NCBI GenBank assembly: GCA_012519515.1 | Contig: JAAYQC010000146.1 | Location: 1 to 53,046 of the forward strand | Direction: 5' to 3' | DNA: 53,046 bases | Source of the DNA: Bacteroidales bacterium | GTDB lineage: Bacteria; Bacteroidota; Bacteroidia; Bacteroidales; VadinHA17 | Shown: piece by piece, positions 19,501 to 26,965 of the stretch | Layout of the letters: each line of letters opens with the position of its first letter | Position numbering within the stretch: position 1 is the first letter of the stretch | Notes under the pieces: generated by a model | What the model was told of the DNA's origin: nothing | The model's input: only the letters and a program-made list of their open reading frames with translations | Database searches by the model: none | Translations under genes and position numbers: made by a program

Positions 19501-22500
19501 CGGCTGCATACCGTGGTCCCCGGAGTAGCCATGACAGGCTCGGGATTCACCTGTATTGTTACTGTCGCCGGATTACCTGTACAGTTCCCTGCACTCACCG
19601 GAACGACTGTATAAATTACATTAACCGGAACAGCTGTCGTATTCCTCCAGGCATCATCCGCGATGACATTGGCAGGGAGTCCGTTGCCTGCCGCGGGGGA
19701 ACCCGCTGAAGCGGTCAATCCGTTTGAATTGATTGAAATAATATTATATGTTACCGCCGGAACGCTACCGGCTGCAGTTGCAAGATTGAAGTTCAGAGCA
19801 GCATCGCTGCAGAGTGAAGTATTAAGGTTTGCAAGGACAGGCTCAGGATTGATGGTTACCGTGACAGTCATCGGCTTGCCGGGGCAATTGGATGCACTCA
19901 CCGGTACAACCGTGTAGATTACATCGACCGGGGCGGAAGTGGTGTTTGTCCATGCGTCGTTTGCTATGACATTTGCAGGGAGCCCGTCACCGGTGGCAGG
20001 AGAGCCTGCAGATGCGCTTAATCCGTTGGAATTAATTGCAGTAATATTATACCTGGCAGCAGCAACGCTTCCGGCTGCAGTTGCAAGGCTGAATCCAAAG
20101 GCCGCGTCGCTGCACTTTGAAGTATTAAGGTTTGCTAGGACAGGCTCGGGATTGATTGTGATTGTCATGGTGTAGGTATCACCTGAACAGCCGTTTACAC
20201 CAACCGGAACGATGGAATAAACGACATTCACGGGAGCGTTGGTGGTGTTGGTCCATGCATCATCCGCTATGACATTGGCAGGCAGATTGTTGCCCGTGGA
20301 GGGATTGCCCGCGGATGCAGTCAACCCGTTGGAATTGATGGCTGTTATATTATAACTGGCAGCAGGAGAACTTCCCAGTGCAAGGCTCAGGTTGAATCCG
20401 AAGGCTGCATCGCTGCAGATACTTCTGTTGAGGTTAGCAAGAACAGGTTCAGGCTTAACGGTAAGTGTTACATCGACCGGATTGCCCGGACAACCGTCGC
20501 CGCTGACAGGAACAACTGTATAAACAACGTTCACGTTGCCGTTGGTCTTGTTGGTCCAGGCATCATCGGCTATCACGTCTGCAAGTTGTCCGTTGCCAAC
20601 GGCGGGTGAGCCTGCTGAGGCTATCAGACCGCCGTTGTTAATATTTGTTATATTGTAAGTAGCGGCCGGAATGCTTGATCCTGCAACAGCAAGTGTTATT
20701 CCCGAAGGATCATCACTGCACACCTCGTTTGAAAGATTGGCAAGCGAAGGTTCGGGGTTGACGGTTATGCTTACCGTGAAGGGCTCTCCCTGGCATTCGG
20801 CTACGCTGACAGGTACCACGGTGTAGACCACACTGACCGGGACATTGGTGGTGTTGGTCCAGGCGTCATCAGCGATCACATTGGCCGCAAAACCCGTACC
20901 GGTGGCAGGAGAGCCTGCCGAAGCGGTCAATCCGTTTGAATTGATGGACGTAATATTATATGTTGCCGCCTGAACGCTGCCTGTAGCAACTGAAAGGTTG
21001 ATGCCCGCGGGAACGTCGCTGCACCTTGTAGTATTTATGTTTGACGAAACCGGCTCGGGATTGACGATGATGGTCATGGTATAAGTGTCGCCCTTACATC
21101 CGTTTGATCCGACAGGAACGATTGAATACACAACATCTACGGGAGCATTGGTGGTATTTCTCCAGGCATCATCAGCGATCACGTTGGCCGTAAGTCCGTT
21201 GCCGGTGGCAGGGGCGCCCGCGGAAGCTGTAAGGCCATTGGGATTAATGGCTGTAATATTATAGGATGCTGCTGCTGAACTTCCGGCGGCAACAGCAAGG
21301 TTAAAACCAAGGGCTGCATCGCTGCATTTCGATGTACTCAGCTGGGCAAGCACTGGTTCAGGCATAACCGCCAGGCTTACGTCCCTTGGATCTCCTGTGC
21401 AACCCTCCAGGCTTACAGGAACCACCCTGTAAATCACGTTAACATTCGCTGAGGTCTTGTTTGTATATGCATCATCCTCGATAACATTTGCCGCGAAGCC
21501 CGTACCTGTTTCCGGCGAACCGGCCGATGGCAACAGGGAATTCATATTAATAGATGTAATATTATATGTAAGTCCGGTTATCGTCGGACCGGCATTGGAT
21601 ATTGAGAAAGTTATAGCTGAATGTTCATCACTGCAAACAGAATTGCTGAGTAATGCAAGCTGGGGTATGTCGTTAATGTTAAATGAGTGGGCCGGTGTCA
21701 TCCACGGACCGGTTCCGCAGCCGTTTGAACCGGCAACGGTTACGGAATAGCTTCCCGGGTTCATACCGGCGAGATCTATTGATACCTGGCTCGTTGGCGT
21801 TACCGCGTCGTTGGCACCCGGTATCCACGAGAAATCCCATATATATTCTATTGCCGTGGCAACATCTGAAACATCGATCACAAGACTTCCGTCGCGGCAG
21901 ATGTTTGTTGCGCCCGACACAAACGCCGGAGCCGCGGTAGGCGGTCCCGGGTTGACTGTAACGGCATAGGGAGTGGTTGTTTTATTACAACCCGTGGCTG
22001 TAATTGTCTCGGTTACCGTAACGCTTCCGTTTCCGATATTATTCCATCTGATGGTCACCGAGTTGGCGTTTGTACTGACTATGGTGCCAAGATTTGTTGA
22101 CCAGGTATAGGTATGGCCGGCAAGGTAAGGAGTGGTGTATATTTCCTCTTCATTTTGGCAGACATTGTCAGCGCCGGAGATATCAGGTTCGGGAAGAGGA
22201 TTGACAACCACATCAACGGTGGTGTTTACAGGAGATCCGCATCCGAATGTTGCCGTGCGGCGATAGCGGTAAGTTCCAGCGGTGTTCATCGTCTCACTGT
22301 AGGTCGCTCCCGATCCGGAGAGGGCTGTCCATGAGCTGAATGGCGACACTGATCTGTCCCAGCTGTAAACTGGTCCCGATGATGCCGGAGTTCCTGTTGA
22401 TGCTGCTGTTGTGTTCAATATGTTTACCGTTCCACCCTCACAAATCGGAGAACCGCTTATGACACCCGCGTTATGGGTGGTTGAATAGACCGTAACATCG

Positions 22501-25484
22501 GCTGTGGTGCTTACAGGAGATCCGCATTCGAATGTTGCTGTACGGCGATAGCGGTAAACCCCGGGGTTTGTAATAGTTTCGGTAATTGTTGCTTCGGTAC
22601 CGGGACGAGCCGTCCATGAGGTGAATGAAGGACCAGGAGCTCTCTCCCAGCTGTAAACTGGTCCCGATGAAGCAGGTGTTCCTGTTGAAGCTGCTGAAGC
22701 GCTTGCAATGGTAAATGGACTCCCTGCACAAGCGTTGGTACTGGAAATGGATCCGGCATTATGGGTTGTTGAAAAGACACGGATGTCGGTTGTTGTAGTG
22801 ACAGCCGAACCGCATCCAAAAGCAGCCCTTCGTTCATATCTATAGGTACCGGGGGTTGTAAGAGACTCGGTGAATGTTGCTGCTGAACCTGTAAGGTTAG
22901 TCCAGGTTGAAAACGCGGGTCCGGGGGCTCTTCTCCAGCTATAGTTTGGCCCTGATGAGGCAGGAGTGCCGGTAGAAGCAGCAGTTATGCTATTGATTGT
23001 TATCGTACCTCCGGGGCAGATATCGTTGCCGCTAATCGATCCGGCGTTATGGGATGTTGAATAAACAGTTACATCGACCGTGGTGTTAACTGACGATCCG
23101 CATCCGAAGGTAGCGGTTCGCCTGTACCTGTAAACACCCGGAGTATTCATAGTCTGACTGAAAGTGGCACTGGAACCCGTGAGCGAAGTCCATGAAGTGT
23201 AAGGCGCCACGGACCTGTGCCAGCTGTAAACCGGTCCCGATGATGCCGGAGTGCCTGTGGATGCGCTTTGAGCGTTTGCTATTGACACCGTCTGGCCCCT
23301 GCATATGTTTGAACTGGTTATTGAGCCCGGGTTGTGGCTGGTTGAGTAAACATGAACATCGACCGTTGTACTTACCGGAGTACCGCATCCGAAAGTTGCA
23401 GTACGGCGATAACGGTACGTTCCTGGTGTGTTAATGGTCTCGCTGAAGGTTGAGTTTGAGCCCGAGAGAGCTGTCCAGGATGTATAAGGTGCCACGGACC
23501 TGTGCCAGCTGTAAACCGGTCCCGATGATGCCGGAGTACCTGTCGAGGCAGCCGTTGTGCTTGTAATATTGACGGTGCTGCCCGGACAAACATTGGTCCC
23601 GGCTATGACACCCGGATTATGAGCTGTTGAATAAACAGCAAGAGTAAGGTTCCTGTCGTTTGAATTACATTGCGGATTAGTTTTGTATCTGAGGAAAACG
23701 TTAATATTCCTGTTTCCGGTTATTGAGCCCACGTCGACAGTGATCTGGCGGGTACCCTGTCCTGATGTTATTGTAAGGCCCGAACCGACACTCCATACAT
23801 ACTCCATTTCTCCCCCGATGGGTTTGGTCATCGGGACAGCAGGAACACTGTAAACAAGACCGTTTACATCGGGGCAGGTACCCGTGGAACCGGTTATCAC
23901 ACCGGGCCGATCGATGTTTTCCCTGATTGTAAGAGTGACTTTAGTGGCGGGGCTGACACAATTAAGTCCTCCAACTTCCTGGTCGGTTACCCAGAAAGAG
24001 TAAACGCCGGGGTCGGTTTGTGTTGGAATGTATGTTGCACCTGTTCCGACATTGGTAGTAAGAGCTGCATCGGAGTACCAGGTTAAGGTACCGGTCGGGG
24101 TGCTTGTAACCGTTAGTGTCCTGTCCTCTCCAAAGCAGATTGTACGGTCCGGAACCGTGGGGGCATCCGGGGCATCGACAACAAGAATCCTTATACGCGC
24201 AAAAACCGGCGGGTCGGCCGGGTAAGGGTTACATTTGTTCCAGTTTCGCAGGTAGACATCGAAGTATTCACCTGCGCGGCAGTCCTCGGGGATCAGTATT
24301 GTCTGACTAAGCTGGCCGGTTGCCGTTATCGGCCCTATCACCGGAAGCTGTTCATATCCGTTGGTCGTGGTGGCAGGATTAGATCCACCAATGATCACCG
24401 GTGCAAGTGTGCCAAGAGTTGTTCCGATTGTGTTTCGTATAGCTCCTCCGTTGTCTTCTCCGTACACCCATTGAATTGTTCTTGGTTCATCGTTCGGCGG
24501 AGCAGGAGTACCATCGGGGAAAGTCGGGTTCTGGCAGTTCCAGTGACTGATATCACGCATGGTTAAAATATGCTGCGTACCTTCACAGACCTCGACAACG
24601 GCAGTCTCGCCGGAGGCAACATCCTCAATGATTATCTGACCGTCGTTATCACCCTGATCGCGGCCATGGACATCAACGGGATAAGTCACAGGAGTTGTTT
24701 CGCCGCAGGGATTTTTAACAGTAAGAATAACATTATAAACACAGTTTGATGCTGTTGTATAGTTGTGTGTTATAAAACCAATATCGGTAGGGATATCATT
24801 GTCAGTAGCCGAAGTATAGGTATTTATAGTCCCGTCTCCCCAGTTAAGGCTCCATGTAGTTCCTGCAAAAAGACCGGTTTTGTTTACATCTGTCTGTTTC
24901 CCGGGTGTCAGCGGGTCGGTATCAGGTAATTCAATCGTGAAAATCGCGAGCTGGCCTTTATTAACACAGACTGAAGGGATTGGAAAACCGGTTAGGACGT
25001 ATACGGGCGGACAGGGAGGAGTAACTACAACCTTCCGGTAAACTGAAGAAAAAAGGTTGGTTGAAATCTCTTGTGCAACAACGTAAACTGTATAAGTTGA
25101 ATTAACATTAATTGGTTGGAATGTACCGTTTATTATCCTCAAATAATCATTTCCTACCAAACCACCCGTATATGCAATAGATCCTCTGTCCGGTGCACCG
25201 GTGTAAGTTGGATGCGTTGCATACCATTTCAGTGTAGCTGCATCAAGTGGCGGGGTTGGATTATAATTACCCGGCCAAACTACAAAGTAAACATTTGATG
25301 ATCTGTCAATATTAAAAGACAGTTCCAGTTTTAAAGGAAAAGGAGCGATGCTTGGTCCAGAATTGTAAACAGGTTGCGCGTTTAAGCTTCCTTTTGTTAA
25401 GAATAAGGATATTAATGTAAATACTAAAACCTTGGGATAAATTAATACAAGATTTAATAATTTACTCTTCACCGAGGTATCCAT
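10533..25484 (-). CDS. Giant repeat-rich surface protein with T9SS type B sorting domain
   Basis: One intact 4,983-residue frame starts at ATG 25484. MDTSVKSKLLNL...SLNAQ is a signal peptide. Residues ~40-617 are PKD/Ig-like (NWGDGTINTY). Next are five ~95-aa repeats (~618-1094), two Ig/PKD units, eleven ~101-aa repeats opening PEPVLANL (~1273-2391), four PKD-like units and one divergent SprB repeat. Twelve ~83-aa SprB-type repeats follow (~2814-3808, GGYGTYDYSINGG), then Ig-like units and five PKD domains with FGDG/YGDG. The last ~108 residues (FATVFTPNKTG ... GVYVWYVEGKYADG) are the gliding-motility/CHU_C type B sorting domain. The protein should cross the outer membrane by T9SS and act as a long fibrous adhesin or SprB-like filament; no enzyme domain is seen. 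It is monocistronic. Confidence 0.93.
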   Translation of the reverse strand: MDTSVKSKLLNLVLIYPKVLVFTLISLFLTKGSLNAQPVYNSGPSIAPFPLKLELSFNIDRSSNVYFVVWPGNYNPTPPLDAATLKWYATHPTYTGAPDRGSIAYTGGLVGNDYLRIINGTFQPINVNSTYTVYVVAQEISTNLFSSVYRKVVVTPPCPPVYVLTGFPIPSVCVNKGQLAIFTIELPDTDPLTPGKQTDVNKTGLFAGTTWSLNWGDGTINTYTSATDNDIPTDIGFITHNYTTASNCVYNVILTVKNPCGETTPVTYPVDVHGRDQGDNDGQIIIEDVASGETAVVEVCEGTQHILTMRDISHWNCQNPTFPDGTPAPPNDEPRTIQWVYGEDNGGAIRNTIGTTLGTLAPVIIGGSNPATTTNGYEQLPVIGPITATGQLSQTILIPEDCRAGEYFDVYLRNWNKCNPYPADPPVFARIRILVVDAPDAPTVPDRTICFGEDRTLTVTSTPTGTLTWYSDAALTTNVGTGATYIPTQTDPGVYSFWVTDQEVGGLNCVSPATKVTLTIRENIDRPGVITGSTGTCPDVNGLVYSVPAVPMTKPIGGEMEYVWSVGSGLTITSGQGTRQITVDVGSITGNRNINVFLRYKTNPQCNSNDRNLTLAVYSTAHNPGVIAGTNVCPGSTVNITSTTAASTGTPASSGPVYSWHRSVAPYTSWTALSGSNSTFSETINTPGTYRYRRTATFGCGTPVSTTVDVHVYSTSHNPGSITSSNICRGQTVSIANAQSASTGTPASSGPVYSWHRSVAPYTSWTSLTGSSATFSQTMNTPGVYRYRRTATFGCGSSVNTTVDVTVYSTSHNAGSISGNDICPGGTITINSITAASTGTPASSGPNYSWRRAPGPAFSTWTNLTGSAATFTESLTTPGTYRYERRAAFGCGSAVTTTTDIRVFSTTHNAGSISSTNACAGSPFTIASASAASTGTPASSGPVYSWERAPGPSFTSWTARPGTEATITETITNPGVYRYRRTATFECGSPVSTTADVTVYSTTHNAGVISGSPICEGGTVNILNTTAASTGTPASSGPVYSWDRSVSPFSSWTALSGSGATYSETMNTAGTYRYRRTATFGCGSPVNTTVDVVVNPLPEPDISGADNVCQNEEEIYTTPYLAGHTYTWSTNLGTIVSTNANSVTIRWNNIGNGSVTVTETITATGCNKTTTPYAVTVNPGPPTAAPAFVSGATNICRDGSLVIDVSDVATAIEYIWDFSWIPGANDAVTPTSQVSIDLAGMNPGSYSVTVAGSNGCGTGPWMTPAHSFNINDIPQLALLSNSVCSDEHSAITFSISNAGPTITGLTYNITSINMNSLLPSAGSPETGTGFAANVIEDDAYTNKTSANVNVIYRVVPVSLEGCTGDPRDVSLAVMPEPVLAQLSTSKCSDAALGFNLAVAAGSSAAASYNITAINPNGLTASAGAPATGNGLTANVIADDAWRNTTNAPVDVVYSIVPVGSNGCKGDTYTMTIIVNPEPVSSNINTTRCSDVPAGINLSVATGSVQAATYNITSINSNGLTASAGSPATGTGFAANVIADDAWTNTTNVPVSVVYTVVPVSVAECQGEPFTVSITVNPEPSLANLSNEVCSDDPSGITLAVAGSSIPAATYNITNINNGGLIASAGSPAVGNGQLADVIADDAWTNKTNGNVNVVYTVVPVSGDGCPGNPVDVTLTVKPEPVLANLNRSICSDAAFGFNLSLALGSSPAASYNITAINSNGLTASAGNPSTGNNLPANVIADDAWTNTTNAPVNVVYSIVPVGVNGCSGDTYTMTITINPEPVLANLNTSKCSDAAFGFSLATAAGSVAAARYNITAINSNGLSASAGSPATGDGLPANVIANDAWTNTTSAPVDVIYTVVPVSASNCPGKPMTVTVTINPEPVLANLNTSLCSDAALNFNLATAAGSVPAVTYNIISINSNGLTASAGSPAAGNGLPANVIADDAWRNTTAVPVNVIYTVVPVSAGNCTGNPATVTIQVNPEPVMATPGTTVCSRGATGITLAVNASGVAAATYTITAINSNGLIASAGSPATGSLLPASSIADDAWINTTSANVNVVYTVIPVSAGGCEGNPADITIVVKPEPVISPDQVTSACSGNALDFEIGLDNFTNPSAGVTFTWSAPTLNPSDPAFTGGTARGVASSANITDTFVNTLGQVGTATYTITPYYNGCTGQPVDVVINVGSEPVLDPNLGDYACSNTAIGLVLKEAAGSVTPSHYNIISVNYESGLTPAATNAVIPDANAAATFLSGDIYENYTGVNKSVTYRVQPVLAPDCFGDPVDVVMIIRPQPVVAPGQVKTVCSGVAINHEILLIPANTPAGTLFNWNLPTISNGTVQGTAGVDVAADPAGTLHITDIIDNLSSDPITATYKIIPVSADGCSGNETPVVITINPEPLPPAISGRTDLCVDDFPVSYTVTPTSGSTYHWTVDPAVGIKTLDYNTSAIMIRAAATPGTGNITVYETNSLGCSGDPFSLPVQVWESAAPEDITGDPVVCAYTTHTYSVSFRAGSTYSWTLPGGAAIIGNPSANSISVLFGNVGGTIMVRETNIAGCVTNHNPFSVTVNPLPSANISNGGNMCDGESRPLSVSFIGTAPFDFTYAINGVNQTPVHTSDNPYIINATLAGTYSIVSVSDATGCTAAGTGSTTITYFPKPTGIISGVGELCRGNSATLTMTFTGVAPYNFSYGDGVNPDIVVTNHPNNVYTVSVSPLVTSTYTLTSLTDHNNCEGELSGSATINVNQPPSLSLAGTNLTCYNVPTGEIDMTITGGTEPFGISWTGPNGFTAPTEDISGLSEGYYAVTVNDSKGCSATANITLTQPQPLNATVDSSPVTCYGAADGSIIISGASGGYGTYEYTIDDGLNWQPAGTFNDLAPGNYEVRIRDAANPHCEKTLNPNVVITQPAELNAVITTVDVSCNGSNNGRITISNPVGGYGTYDYSIDGGHEWQPTGSFSDLSPGTYEVRIRDRAYPLCIVVLPAATINQADPITADVASVNVTCNGANDGIITISNQLGGTGVYTYSVNGGSTWQTTPTFNGLTPGTYDVRIRDVADVNCEVVLDPDLEITQPDKLTATVASTAVTCYGANDGTITISDPQGGYGTYEFSINGGGTWQSSGNFTGLAPGYYNVITRDEAHPSCIVVLNNSLQITQPNVLHGVIATTMVSCNGADDGIITINNPTGGYGTYEFSNDGGSTWQAGSSFSDLAPGSYDVRMRDAANQACETILNPSVLITEPAVLSAVVDKTDISCFGANDGRIVISSPSGGYGSYDYSFNGGIDWQSSGSIINLSPGLYDVRIRDRAHQTCVIILDAALEITEPAVLSASVDAIPVTCNGANDGRIEITGATGGYGSYQYTINGGAAWQNSGIFNYLAPGSYDVRIRDAANIACSIILDPALEITQPAKLSATVDGTPVTCYGAGDGTITITDPQGGYGTYQYSINGGLDWQDNGNFSSLVPGYYNVQIRDAAHTSCVVVLNGSFRISEPAILAANVTRTNLTCFGADDGTISITNPTGGYGTYEYSIDGGSSWHLSGSFTGLTPGSYDVQIRDLAQTLCVIVLNPDLEITEPDELSATVLSTAVTCYGANNGTISITNPSGGYGTYQYSINGTSWQGYGTFSNLSPASYEVSIRDAANPLCVVVLDPAMEITEPAQLAATIGSTNVSCFGGNDGTITITGATGGYGTYDYSINGGGSWNSTGIFTNLMAGSYNILIRDAAHTECIIVLNNAYLITQPAMLSATVSKTEVSCNGFDDGTITISNPLGGYGTYDYSINGGGSWQPASGSFSNLSPGSYDVRMRDAEHTDCSVILYPNLLITEPLPLEMSTTGDIVLDCFGDTDGMGTFYASGGTMPYNFVVDDNTTGGTVSGYGFNSLTFFNAGAGLVRVTVVDANGCSAQAVINITQPDDLTPGSVEDNQILCYGDNPDPITEVTAPAGGPGSYVYQWQSSTNAAGPFINIAANANASEYTPPSGATYTQYYRRMVTSGTCLPVYSNVVEVLVNPRPVAFLTGGATICPGESAVIKVTMLSGTGPFRINIANHGEILDYNSGDDIIVTPAVSTTYSLISVMDANGCDVTEPSPGLSGTAEVIVSDLPVITSFTPSPAVCEFTPASFRVTATGTNLSYQWFVDDNSGTGPVPVTDGGSYSGSLTPTLQVFNTVRGMSGYVYHVEVSGCGTTVTSDDATLTVNTAPEITLHPKDSTICLGQDASFEVSAEGSGVNWQWYVNKGTGFELMSDDSYFSGSTTATLAVTDAQLTFNGWIFRAVASGVCGVPVNTNFAILRVISPPSVTTQPQPRTICENSSTNFIANGEGYTSLQWQLNTGSGWTDISDDATYLGATTQQLSIMNVPVSMNGYRYRLALSTICSTTYSNEVVLTVNENPVVDFSGIDPLAACGGVPLVIDGNPTGGSGTWSQHRWTGDVGPLNSYTVQAPTFSSYINGSYVLNYRVTDSNGCTANDDLTVTVDYPSAEFTQDVEYGCTPLTVNFSKDMTGIEEWWWDFGDGSPLDSSNENPVHTFVNNDPGSIEYFIVKLRVRSAGGCFAEQSIMITVYPSIDASFTPSTDVVCSGNSISFTALPGATRYFWDYGDGISGYGSNLSTHPYINLTTAPVVHTVRLTTTSFYNCVDTKTFDITVMPTPLPGFTANPVNQVFDPAGNPVQFSNTTNEGAWDWLWRFGDNSTSTEENPHHNYTDVGTYTVMLIASNEHCSDSVSRDIMVVPPPPVANFDTIPSGCAPLYIDINNTSLHTEVPGTTYHWDFGDGSVSTAKNPTYTYFTPGIYRIELVVNGPGGTSNYSQVVEAWPSPKAYFEITPPMVYVNDERVRCFNLSQGASSYLWHFGDGDTSKVKEPYHRYMEEGVYDITLWAYSENGCSDMYKLSPGVTVEPVGEIRFATVFTPNKTGPIERTDLPTGGIEIDQFFFPPIRQKVTNYKLQVFNRLGVLIFESHDINIPWNGYYKGNLCQQGVYVWYVEGKYADGQPFKMVGNVTLLH
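14061..17045 (-). repeat. Twelve tandem ~249-bp SprB-type domain repeats
   Basis: Twelve units of 82-84 residues start with ITQP/ITEP and share TCYGANDGTITI, GGYGTYxYSINGG, GSYDVRIRDAA and C-V-V-L segments. Each has one Cys near position 18 and one near 72. The pattern matches the SprB repeat family of T9SS filament proteins. Units differ at many positions, so the array is not a very recent expansion. Divergent members lie on both sides. Confidence 0.9.
18312..21668 (-). repeat. Eleven tandem ~305-bp PKD-like repeats (PEPVLANL type)
   Basis: Units of ~101 residues run from PEPVLANLNTSxCSDAA through YNITAINSNGLTASAGSPATG and ANVIADDAWTNTT to VVYTVVPVSxxxCxGxP. The central seven are highly similar, while the first and the last three are divergent. 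Each unit has two cysteines (C-S-D and the near-C-terminal C-x-G). I know this as a PKD-like domain of Bacteroidota giant proteins without a defined ligand. Confidence 0.88.
22203..23633 (-). repeat. Five tandem ~286-bp Ig-like repeats (STSHNPG type)
   Basis: Five ~95-residue units each carry YSTxHNxGxI, an N-terminal Cys, the invariant block ASTGTPASSGPxYSW, then TYRYRRTATFGCGS. The invariant block is near-identical at DNA level in all five. This suggests recent copying or gene conversion in that part of the unit. Confidence 0.9.
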
Positions 25485-25691
25485 GTCAGGTTGTTTAGAT
25501 TGCCTATAATAATTAACCCGCCTGCAGGAGGCCGGGTATATTAGTCCAAGTTTATTTGGTAGAAGTTAACTCTATAGGCATTCTTATTTGGTTAGATATT
25601 AACGATGGCAAACAACGATTATTGTAGCATCTTCCATGATAATAAACTATTAATCATAAGATTTATATATGATTCTAATATCCTCAGGATT

Positions 25692-25725
25692 AAAAAAAAG
25701 GCAGAGGGATTTTGTTCCTTCTGCC
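25692..25725 (-). terminator. Terminator of the polysaccharide operon
   Basis: On the minus strand GGCAGAAGGA-ACAAAA-TCCCTCTGCC is followed by eight T, a classic rho-independent terminator. It lies 152 nt after the stop of the last locus gene. It separates the operon from the giant gene, whose start is ~210 nt further on. The rest of 25485-25876 is AT-rich with a small CCCG/CGGG dyad around a CCTGCAGG palindrome (about 25517-25538). I found no TTTG/TAnnTTTG promoter for the giant gene there. Confidence 0.85.
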
Positions 25726-25876
25726 CATAAGCAAAACTATAATTTCCTTATTTAAGTCTCTGTTTTAATATTTCAATATAAATATTTGTCAAACAATGGC
25801 ATTACGAATCGGGAACAGGGTATAAACCTTTAAAACTGGCCTGTAAAATGGCCTTTGAGTATGTGAAAAGAATCAG

Positions 25877-26947
25877 CTATCTAAAGCGTTCCTGATAAGA
25901 AGAATCATTCTTCATTATCCTTGCACTATCCGGGTAATTTTCAATGAACCAAACCATGAACGAGTTTACATCAATCTGGTCTTCCAACATTCTATCCCTT
26001 TTTCTTTCGAATGTGTTTTTCAATAAAGGATTATTCAGTAATTCTTCAAGTCTATCGAAAACTCCGTTAATATTCCGATAACTGAATAGCAACCCATACC
26101 TTTGTTGCGCCTCAATTGTTCCTGCGGTTAATGAGTTTATATAAATTGCAGGTGTACCAAGAATAGCGCTTTCTGAGGCCATTGTCGCACCTTCTCCAAG
26201 GTACAAGCTGGCATATGCCAAAATACTATGAATTTTTTCAGGTGAAATATTAATTCGATATTTCAGCAATTCATCCGGTAAATGCCCTTCTGAAGAAATA
26301 AAAACCCTCATTTTCTTTGATATTCTCCTGACCAGTTCCAACTTTTCATTATACGGTATTCCTGACTGGCCAATATCATGATTTGCGTTCCACGAAACAA
26401 AACGTAAAAGTACGTATGGTTCTTTCGCTGCCAGACCCAATTCACTAACTACGCTTTTCTCCGATGTGAAATATTTTGGGTGCAAATAACATAACTCCAT
26501 GAAACCTCTAAAGGAAACATGTTTCTTACCTAATCTTCCTCTGAATGAATCAGGTGTTATTATGCAATCAGCAAAAGAAGAAAATGAAATTATACCGAGC
26601 CTGGCATTTTCAGTATCAGTAAATGAAATGTGAGATTTCCCCATTAATGCTGCAACATGACCGGCATATGGTGATGCAAAACTTAGAAAAAGATCAGGCT
26701 TATGAGTTTTTGATACTTTATATATGTCTCTGTCAGCCTTTAAAACATACAGTATTTTTCCAAAAATATTATTTGAACCCTTTCCTCTGTCGTAAAATGG
26801 TATTTTAAAGCTATTTAAAAGCTGGTGACTTACTTCTTTTTCCCTCGCGGTAATTAAGAACTCATGCCCTCTCCCCTGCATTATTCCAATAAAATTTCTG
26901 AAATAATGTACATGGGCAGGATGTCCGATATCAATTAAAATCTTCAC
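25877..26947 (-). CDS. DUF354 family protein (GT-B-like), last gene of the locus
   Basis: The start is GTG (26947). MKILIDIGHPAHVHYFRNFI is the hallmark N-terminus of DUF354 proteins, which resemble UDP-GlcNAc 2-epimerase/GT-B folds. Further family-like stretches are DLFLSFASPYAGHVAALMGK, ISFTDTENA and, near the C-terminus, LGEGATMASESAILGTPAIYINS, the usual sugar-nucleotide-binding half. The length of 356 is typical. DUF354 genes often sit in surface-polysaccharide loci; whether this one is a transferase or an epimerase-like enzyme is not decided by sequence. It follows the alpha/alpha-barrel gene after 18 nt and is followed by the operon terminator. Confidence 0.8.
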   Translation of the reverse strand: MKILIDIGHPAHVHYFRNFIGIMQGRGHEFLITAREKEVSHQLLNSFKIPFYDRGKGSNNIFGKILYVLKADRDIYKVSKTHKPDLFLSFASPYAGHVAALMGKSHISFTDTENARLGIISFSSFADCIITPDSFRGRLGKKHVSFRGFMELCYLHPKYFTSEKSVVSELGLAAKEPYVLLRFVSWNANHDIGQSGIPYNEKLELVRRISKKMRVFISSEGHLPDELLKYRINISPEKIHSILAYASLYLGEGATMASESAILGTPAIYINSLTAGTIEAQQRYGLLFSYRNINGVFDRLEELLNNPLLKNTFERKRDRMLEDQIDVNSFMVWFIENYPDSARIMKNDSSYQERFR

Positions 26948-26965
26948 GATACAAAAATGTAAAAC

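Noticed and set aside
14061-23633. Regularly spaced repeats that could suggest CRISPR
   Set aside because: Units are 249-305 bp, in-frame coding and diverged; there are no short identical repeats with unique spacers and no cas genes.
10461-25298. Many ORFs of 60-134 codons inside the giant gene, including several at matching offsets
   Set aside because: They are shadows in other frames of one intact, repeat-rich coding sequence and recur because the DNA repeats.
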